The notes under the pieces are model-generated. The model saw only the letters and a program-made list of their open reading frames with translations. It had not been told where the DNA came from and made no database searches. This document shows positions 31,036 to 35,498 of a stretch of DNA of 35,498 nt, piece after piece. The DNA is from an uncultured Clostridia bacterium (lineage in GTDB: Bacteria; Bacillota_I; Bacilli_A; RF39; UBA660), in contig CAMNBS010000003.1 of NCBI GenBank assembly GCA_946533175.1, positions 1 to 35,498 of the forward strand, written 5' to 3'. The stretch's first letter is position 1, and each line of letters begins with the position of its first letter. Position numbers and translations under genes: made by a program.

Positions 31036-32361
31036 TTATAAACATTTAAATATTATATCACATTTATCGCTCTTTAGTCTATTATATTTTGATTTTTTTA
31101 TTTTAGGAATCCAAACAATTGTATCTTTAGCATCAACAACAATTGGCCATAAATCCCTTTTTTTACGATCAACCTTCGCATTAATCAAGATATCACTAAC
31201 TTTTTTAGTCCCATTCATATTTTTTATACTCATTCGATCACCTTCTCTTCTTGTTCGAACTCGAAGAGGTAAAGTAATATCACTACTTGAAAGACGCAAA
31301 ACATCATTACCATCAGTACTACATTCATCAACTTTTTTAATAGTCATATTATTAGGTAAAAATACTTCATTAGATAATTCAATATCATATGGCATTAAAA
31401 GACTACTTTCTTTCATAAAATAAACTTTATTATATTCTTTAACAACAATAAAATCATTTGGTAAATTATATTTAGCACTAGCTTTTTTACTATTAATTAA
31501 TTGAAGTACTAAATCAACATGTCGATCATCTATTTCCATAATATCATCACGATATAATGAAGAAAAAATATAATCAATAATTCTCTTTCCAAGAACAATA
31601 TCTATTTTTTTAAATAAAGTTACATCAATAATACCATCAACATATATATTTTGCATTTCCTTTTTAGCAAGACGTTCAATTAAATCATCAGCTTCCATTA
31701 AAGTCCTACTAAACTTCATAAATTTCTTATGAACTAGTTTATCTTCTTCTTTTAAGAATGGTAAAACATGCATTCGGTATCTATTTCTCGTATACTTTTC
31801 TTTATAATTACTTTGATCTATTCGATAAGGTATTTTCTTTTCTTTATCAAATAAAGCAATTTCATCTTTAGTAACAAAAGTTAAAGGCCTAACAATACGA
31901 TAATTTCCCATTAATATATTATTACTAAATCCACTATATCCCTTTAATGTCGAACCTCTTACTATACGCATAAGAATAGTTTCTATTAAATCATCACCAT
32001 GATGACCCGTCATTAAATAATTTGCCCCATATTTATTAATTAATTCTTCATAATACTTATAACGAATATTACGTGCCTCATTATGAAAATTATCATCACC
32101 ATATTTATCAATAATCATACTTTCAAAACAAATACTATTATCACAACAATATTTTTCTAAAAATTCCTTTTCCTCATAGCTTTCTTTACGAACATTATGA
32201 TTAACATGAGCAACAATAATATTAAACCCAATACTCTTTTTTAAATCATTTAAAATATAGAGAAGAGCCATGGAATCAGGTCCTGCTGATACACCAACAA
32301 CAATAATGTCTTCTTTTTTTAATTTTATATCATTAATCAAAAAATTATACACTTCATTCAT
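31036..32361 (-). CDS. tilS: tRNA(Ile)-lysidine synthase
   Basis: 441 residues. The PP-loop N-terminal domain has GVSAGPDSMALL (about 23-34), HVNHNVR, and GHHGDDLIET; a central helical domain and the C-terminal TilS substrate-binding part (about 350-441, RVRTRREGDRM and KKVSDILINAKV) complete it. Reaction: ATP-dependent lysidine formation at C34 of the CAU-anticodon tRNA-Ile2, which makes it read AUA. The P-loop reads SAGPDS, with Ala replacing the first Gly of the usual SGGxDS. AAGGA precedes the ATG, and a TTGATA-17-TACAAT promoter drives tilS-ftsH. AUA codons are common in this window. Confidence 0.95.
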   Translation of the reverse strand: MNEVYNFLINDIKLKKEDIIVVGVSAGPDSMALLYILNDLKKSIGFNIIVAHVNHNVRKESYEEKEFLEKYCCDNSICFESMIIDKYGDDNFHNEARNIRYKYYEELINKYGANYLMTGHHGDDLIETILMRIVRGSTLKGYSGFSNNILMGNYRIVRPLTFVTKDEIALFDKEKKIPYRIDQSNYKEKYTRNRYRMHVLPFLKEEDKLVHKKFMKFSRTLMEADDLIERLAKKEMQNIYVDGIIDVTLFKKIDIVLGKRIIDYIFSSLYRDDIMEIDDRHVDLVLQLINSKKASAKYNLPNDFIVVKEYNKVYFMKESSLLMPYDIELSNEVFLPNNMTIKKVDECSTDGNDVLRLSSSDITLPLRVRTRREGDRMSIKNMNGTKKVSDILINAKVDRKKRDLWPIVVDAKDTIVWIPKIKKSKYNRLKSDKCDIIFKCL

Positions 32362-32380
32362 AACTTTTTCCTTTGTTATT

Positions 32381-32409
32381 ATTGTACATAAAGTAAAACT
32401 TTATATCAA
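32381..32409 (-). promoter_or_regulatory. Sigma-A promoter of tilS-ftsH
   Basis: Minus strand: TTGATA (32404-32409), 17-nt spacer, TACAAT (32381-32386). Confidence 0.7.
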
Positions 32410-32428
32410 GTAATTTAATTAAAATTTT

Positions 32429-32457
32429 AAAAAAACCTAATCATTATTTTGATTAGG
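32429..32457 (-). terminator. Terminator built from the last codons of divIC
   Basis: The 8-bp stem CCTAATCA/TGATTAGG (32450-32457 with 32436-32443), 6-nt loop, U7 on minus. The TAG stop (32437-32439) is in the 3' arm. Confidence 0.85.
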
Positions 32458-32754
32458 TATTCTTATTATTAATTCACCATCTTTTGAATAAAAATATTTC
32501 TCGCGAGCATAACGAGCTAAATAATCACTATCTTGTAGTTTTATTATCTCATTATTTAAAGCTTCTTCATCTTCTTTCAAAACAACCATTTTTTGTTCTA
32601 ATTCATGTTCTTCACGATATTTATCAACTATTTCACGAACTACACTTAACACACTAACAAATACTGAAATAATTATAGCAACAGAAAAAAAGCCAAAAAC
32701 AAGTACACGTCTAGCATTTTTTTTCATTACTACTTTTCTTTTGCCTTTTTTCAT
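32437..32754 (-). CDS. divIC: Septum formation initiator DivIC/FtsB family
   Basis: 105 residues from MKKGKRKVVMKK. Basic N-terminus, one membrane helix (about 20-40), a coiled coil (about 43-78, EELEQKM/LKEDEEAL-type heptads) and the C-terminal motif DSDYLARYAREKYFYSKDGE, diagnostic for DivIC. Role: with FtsL and DivIB it activates septal peptidoglycan synthesis. The 32754 ATG is preferred over 32781 since GGGAGAG lies just upstream and the longer N-terminus is atypical. It follows yabQ, as in B. subtilis (yabP-yabQ-divIC). Confidence 0.93.
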   Translation of the reverse strand: MKKGKRKVVMKKNARRVLVFGFFSVAIIISVFVSVLSVVREIVDKYREEHELEQKMVVLKEDEEALNNEIIKLQDSDYLARYAREKYFYSKDGELIIRIPNQNND

Positions 32755-32800
32755 ACTACTCTCCCACCATAAGAATAGCAAAAATAAAAGAAATTGACAA

Positions 32801-33097
32801 TTATTTAAAAGATATTTTTTTCCACTTTACTCTTAACTTTACAAAAATTCTGTTATATATTAAAAAACTAATAAAAACCATTAATAAAAAATAGATATGA
32901 ATAATACCCCCATTAACAATATATAAAAGAAGAAAATAATTTCCAAATAAAAATAATGAAAACACTAAATTACTAATACAATTAAAAGCTTTATACTTAC
33001 TAAATAATAAATAATAAAAAAGATTAAAAAAAAGACACATTATTATTCCAAAAAGAAAAGATACCACTAATGATCTTATTTGAATAATTAAACTCAT
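32801..33097 (-). CDS. yabQ: YabQ-like spore cortex membrane protein, short
   Basis: 98 residues with about three to four membrane segments (6-31, 38-58, 62-84) and a basic C-terminus. Pattern and position match YabQ: it overlaps the yabP stop by 1 nt (TAATG) and precedes divIC. The B. subtilis protein is about twice as long, so the C-terminal half is missing here. Known role: a mother-cell protein localised to the forespore membrane and needed for cortex formation. The ribosome binding site is weak (GAGG about 11 nt upstream), consistent with coupling to yabP. Confidence 0.82.
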   Translation of the reverse strand: MSLIIQIRSLVVSFLFGIIMCLFFNLFYYLLFSKYKAFNCISNLVFSLFLFGNYFLLLYIVNGGIIHIYFLLMVFISFLIYNRIFVKLRVKWKKISFK

Positions 33098-33381
33098 TAT
33101 TTAAATAACCTCGTTATTAAATTACCCTCTTTTTCTTTTTTAGTCTTATTATCTTCAATATAATCAAAACTATTAATAAATCCTTTAATAGTAACTGATC
33201 CTTCTTTAGTATCCAATTTTACTAATTCTAATTCTTCGCCTTTTAAGACCAAATATCCCATAACTGTTTCTACAAGAAATTCCTCATTATCAAAACTATC
33301 AACTTTTTTAACACCCGTAATTAAAATTTTCTTTCTATCAACAATGCTTATACCATGATTATATTCTTTTTCCTTGTCCAT
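33097..33381 (-). CDS. yabP: YabP, spore cortex-associated protein
   Basis: 94 residues, near the Bacillus length. Hallmarks are HGISIVDRKKILITGVKKVDSFD near the N-terminus, then VETVMGYLVLKGEELELVKL, and GSVTIKGFINSFDY. Known role: sigma-E-controlled protein needed for cortex formation, found in nearly all spore formers. GGGGAGG precedes the ATG. A CATATAAT (33397-33404) 15 nt upstream could be a sigma-E or sigma-A -10, without a good -35. It heads yabP-yabQ-divIC. In B. subtilis spoVG is well upstream of yabP; here it is directly upstream. Confidence 0.93.
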   Translation of the reverse strand: MDKEKEYNHGISIVDRKKILITGVKKVDSFDNEEFLVETVMGYLVLKGEELELVKLDTKEGSVTIKGFINSFDYIEDNKTKKEKEGNLITRLFK

Positions 33382-33405
33382 CTCTTCCTCCCCTACATTA
33401 TATGT

Positions 33406-33433
33406 AAAAAAAAAGAAAAAAGAATAAAATTCT
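33406..33433 (-). terminator. Probable terminator of spoVG
   Basis: The 5-bp stem AGAAT/ATTCT (33429-33433 with 33421-33425) has a 3-nt loop and a long U-rich tail on minus. Weak stem, strong tail. Confidence 0.5.
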
Positions 33434-33438
33434 ATTTT

Positions 33439-33753
33439 CTATAATTCTTCAACAAATTCACTTGTTTTAGCTCTTTCAAATGCTCCTAAAATAACTTCAT
33501 TAAACATTTCACGAGTTTCCTTATTAATTGGATGAGCTTGATCTACATGAACTCTTATTTCTTCATTAATTGTTCCATCTTCATTACGTCCAGCGATTGT
33601 TCTACTTGGCATAGCAACAACCATTTTTTCTGGTTTTTCAATTATACGAATATCCTTAACTACAAAACAATCGTCTAATGTAACTTCAACTACTCCTTTC
33701 ACATTTGAATTAGGTTTGTCGAACTTTCTTCCTTGCACTTTAGTTATTTTCAT
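33439..33753 (-). CDS. spoVG: SpoVG, RNA-binding regulator
   Basis: 104 residues, full length. Begins MKITKVQGRKFDKPNSNVKG; the core is CFVVKDIRIIEKPEKMVVAM followed by PSRT, and HPINKETREMFNEVILGAF ends it. SpoVG proteins are small RNA/DNA-binding regulators found well beyond spore formers; in B. subtilis it affects asymmetric septation and cortex formation. Strong AAGGAGG ribosome binding site. It has a TTGACA-18-TAAAAT promoter; I found no sigma-H pattern, unlike B. subtilis spoVG. Confidence 0.97.
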   Translation of the reverse strand: MKITKVQGRKFDKPNSNVKGVVEVTLDDCFVVKDIRIIEKPEKMVVAMPSRTIAGRNEDGTINEEIRVHVDQAHPINKETREMFNEVILGAFERAKTSEFVEEL

Positions 33754-33798
33754 GCATATACCTCCTTGGAATTTATTCTAATTAAATTATATAATAAC

Positions 33799-33828
33799 AT
33801 TTTACAAAAATCAATTTATATTTGTCAA
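33799..33828 (-). promoter_or_regulatory. Sigma-A promoter of spoVG
   Basis: Minus strand: perfect TTGACA (33823-33828), 18-nt spacer, TAAAAT (33799-33804). A TATAAT further down (33786-33791) is too far from this -35. Confidence 0.6.
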
Positions 33829-33833
33829 GAAAT

Positions 33834-33862
33834 TAAAAAAAATCTTGATTTTCATCAAGATT
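33834..33862 (-). terminator. Terminator with the surface-protein stop in its stem
   Basis: A perfect 9-bp stem (33854-33862 with 33841-33849), 4-nt loop, U7 on minus. The TGA stop (33855-33857) lies in the 5' arm next to the loop. Confidence 0.85.
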
Positions 33863-34637
33863 GTGGTGTATCAAAAGCCTCAACACGAATTTTTAAGCTA
33901 TAATATGCATTTTTATATTCATTAGTAGTATAAACTTTCTTGTTTGCATCAACAGCTTTAGCCGGATATATTTTAGTCATTGTTCCTTCTTCCGTATTAT
34001 TCTTCATATAACGAAGAACGGTAACAGGATCTCCTGTAGTATCAGCAAGAGATGGATAACCTTCCATATTATTCTCCCTTTTAGTTGTAGATGATACCAA
34101 AACTTTATTTTCATCAACCCATAAATAAGCAGAATAAGTTTTAGTAGTACTATCTAATGTTCCTCTAACTAAACCAGTAGCAATCAAAGCTTTACCATCA
34201 GTAAAATTAAGATTAGCACCATTTCCAGAATAATAATTGTTTGTTATATAAAAACCATCACCATCACTAGGTGGAATAAACTTAAAAGACATAATTCCAT
34301 CATCAAGACGAGTTTTAGCACTATCTTCAGCGCCATATATAGCATAAACATTAAAAGTAACACCATTAGATATATTATTATGAGCTGTTATTGAAAAAGT
34401 TAACTTATAACTATCTGTAAGTTCATCTACTGATATAGGGCTATCATTCGTAATAAGAATACTTGTTCCATCAATATAATCAAAAGAAACATAACTTGTT
34501 TCAATAACATTATTATTCCCTGTCTTCGTAAATTGAAAAAAAGCATATGTAGTACCAATAACTACTAATCCAATTAAAAAAAGAACCAACAATATCAATA
34601 TATATTTCTTTTTATTTTTTTCTTCTGTCTTCTCCAT
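33855..34637 (-). CDS. Secreted/surface protein with FAFF-type signal anchor, TasA-like
   Basis: 260 residues. Charged N-terminus, one membrane helix (about 12-30), directly followed by TTYAFFQFTKTG, then a Ser/Thr/Asn-rich beta domain to the C-terminus without a wall-sorting motif. The helix-TYAFF-polar arrangement resembles SipW-cognate signal peptides of TasA/camelysin proteins (TWAAFND in TasA), and the following beta-rich domain would fit; this is a pattern-level resemblance, not a proven homology. Only one protein upstream shares it: the partial gene at the right edge. GAGG precedes the ATG, with a TTGATT-17-TATAAT promoter. Possible roles are matrix fibre, surface layer or adhesin. Confidence 0.75.
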   Translation of the reverse strand: MEKTEEKNKKKYILILLVLFLIGLVVIGTTYAFFQFTKTGNNNVIETSYVSFDYIDGTSILITNDSPISVDELTDSYKLTFSITAHNNISNGVTFNVYAIYGAEDSAKTRLDDGIMSFKFIPPSDGDGFYITNNYYSGNGANLNFTDGKALIATGLVRGTLDSTTKTYSAYLWVDENKVLVSSTTKRENNMEGYPSLADTTGDPVTVLRYMKNNTEEGTMTKIYPAKAVDANKKVYTTNEYKNAYYSLKIRVEAFDTPQS

Positions 34638-34657
34638 ATTAACCTCATCATAATATG

Positions 34658-34686
34658 ATTATATAATAATTAATAATAAAAATCAA
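34658..34686 (-). promoter_or_regulatory. Sigma-A promoter of the 260-residue surface protein
   Basis: Minus strand: TTGATT (34681-34686), 17-nt spacer, TATAAT (34658-34663). Confidence 0.7.
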
Positions 34687-34711
34687 TCCGTTACATTTAT
34701 AATTTTAATAC

Positions 34712-34740
34712 AAAAAAATAAAACACCTTTAAAGTGTTTT
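34712..34740 (-). terminator. Terminator of the partial surface-protein gene
   Basis: Stem AAAACAC/GTGTTTT (34734-34740 with 34720-34726), with inner pairing possible, and AUUUUUUUG on minus. It ends 18 nt after the stop. Confidence 0.75.
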
Positions 34741-34758
34741 ATTTAATTACTTTTCAAA

Positions 34759-35498
34759 TTAGCTAACCCAAGTTCCGCCAGTTTCGCGTGACTCAACTTT
34801 TACTTTAAAAGTTAATGGATGAGAAGCTAAAGAATTCCATTCGTCTGTTGTAAGACGAACACGATTATTTACCCAAGTACCTAATCCATCACCAGTAGTA
34901 CCATTAGTACCTCCATCATATGCAGGATCATTAACGTCAGTATCAGTAATAGCAATACGATCAGCATCAAGATATGCTTGGATAGTTAAAACGCCACTAT
35001 ATCTATGACCAGTAAAATCATCAATATTAGCTGTTTTATCAATATGTCCTTCTGCTAGCACATTATCATTAGCAAGTTGAGTACCACTTGTATACTGATA
35101 TAATACATATTCATCACCAGTACCAGTTAATGATGATCTTGAAGTACCAATTACTCCTGCATCGTCTCCTGTTCCTTGAGCAAATGAGACAGCAACACTA
35201 ACTGGTAATGCTCTTGCATTAGCATTTTCTGGATCACCACTAAAGTTTACTTCTGTAGCAGATACTTTCCAATCAAGACCATCAACATAAGTTGTTTCGC
35301 CTTTGATTGATACAGTAATTTCAGCATGATTACCTACATCAGTAGATAATTGACCAGATCTTAGTGGAAATACATTTGTAAGATTAATCGCTCCTGTTTG
35401 AATTGAATTAAACTTAATTTTACCAGTTGAAATATTATTAGCTGTTCCCGTTCTTGTATAGTTAAAGAATGCAAATGATACTCCAACTACTGCTACAA
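34759..35498 (-). CDS. Secreted/surface protein, paralogue-like, 5' end off the window
   Basis: Partial: 246 codons without a stop up to the window edge. The reading begins VAVVGVSFAFFNYTRTG, which is the end of a membrane helix plus the same FAFF-aromatic-T-R/K-T-G motif as the neighbour, so only a short N-terminus is missing. The rest is a Thr/Asp/Gly-rich beta-type domain with TGKIKFNSIQTGAINLTN, then LRSGQLSTDVGNHAEITVSI, and a C-terminal LTFKVKVESRETGGTWVS. The global sequence differs much from the neighbour, so they share the anchor and probably the fold. An internal GTG near 35061 is not the start. It has its own terminator. GC is a little higher than in neighbouring genes, as expected for Thr/Gly/Asp-rich proteins. 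Confidence 0.75.
   Translation of the reverse strand, partial: VAVVGVSFAFFNYTRTGTANNISTGKIKFNSIQTGAINLTNVFPLRSGQLSTDVGNHAEITVSIKGETTYVDGLDWKVSATEVNFSGDPENANARALPVSVAVSFAQGTGDDAGVIGTSRSSLTGTGDEYVLYQYTSGTQLANDNVLAEGHIDKTANIDDFTGHRYSGVLTIQAYLDADRIAITDTDVNDPAYDGGTNGTTGDGLGTWVNNRVRLTTDEWNSLASHPLTFKVKVESRETGGTWVS

Noticed and set aside
31004-31423. Plus-strand frame of 139 codons
   Set aside because: Antisense to the end of tilS and the ftsH start; no supporting signal or family.
32755-32781. Nine-residue extension of DivIC
   Set aside because: The extra residues are unlike DivIC and the ribosome binding site GGGAGAG fits the 32754 start.
35061-35063. Start codon for a 100-residue protein
   Set aside because: It is an internal GTG of a frame that stays open to the window edge and continues through an anchor motif, so the gene is partial and starts outside.

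Overview
The window is a very AT-rich stretch (well over 70 % A+T by eye) of a low-GC Firmicute chromosome that uses the standard genetic code. TGA is a real stop (for example spoIIR and the 260-residue surface protein), and prfB carries the RF2 frameshift. The gene set is Bacilli-like and sporulating: spoIIR, spoIIQ, spoIIID, gerQ, yabP, yabQ and spoVG are all recognisable, with wall genes (murA, tagO, mbl, a class A PBP). Short intergenic gaps and missing interposed genes suggest a streamlined genome. My guess, not proven here, is an uncultured gut-type Bacilli lineage (RF39/Erysipelotrichales-like). Nearly all genes are on the minus strand; only the PBP, gerQ and lemA genes are on plus. I saw no tRNA, rRNA, CRISPR, IS element or prophage.

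Region 1 (1-17.2 kb), read in minus-strand transcription order, holds DUF1934, rpoE (delta), prfA, prmC, spoIIR, an unknown bitopic protein, fba, murA, a degenerate SGNH protein, rpmE, rpiB, ywzB, spoIIQ, spoIIID, mbl, a metallophosphoesterase, tagO, csp and hpf. This looks like a compressed, locally shuffled version of the rpoE-fbaA-murAB-rpmE-prfA-prmC-spoIIR-rpiB-ywzB-spoIIQ-spoIIID-mbl-tagO-hpf segment of Bacillus subtilis. To its right lie the class A PBP (+), pduL (-), gerQ (+) and lemA (+). The themes are translation termination and ribosome hibernation, cell-envelope precursors, and the forespore/mother-cell programme.

Region 2 (17.2-25.3 kb) holds the c-di-AMP pair cdaA-cdaR, a large NlpC/P60-like wall protein, prfB with two YitT-type membrane proteins, and an isolated KilA-N protein next to the only long non-coding gap (24938-25314). 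Region 3 (25.3-33.8 kb) is the spoVG-yabP-yabQ-divIC-tilS-ftsH-LysM lipoprotein-dusB-RDD-lysS series. It again follows B. subtilis order with spoIIE, hprT and others missing. Region 4 (33.8-35.5 kb) has two related secreted or surface proteins with a membrane helix followed by an FAFF motif; the second runs off the window.

Four observations stand out. (1) Many intrinsic terminators are built around the stop codon, with the stop in the loop or stem. (2) spoIIR and spoIIQ share a GTATA-N17/18-CATWATG promoter-like pattern. (3) An unknown 352-residue bitopic protein has a perfect consensus sigma-A promoter, a strong ribosome binding site and its own terminator. (4) A tandem pair of TasA-like surface proteins lies at the right edge.
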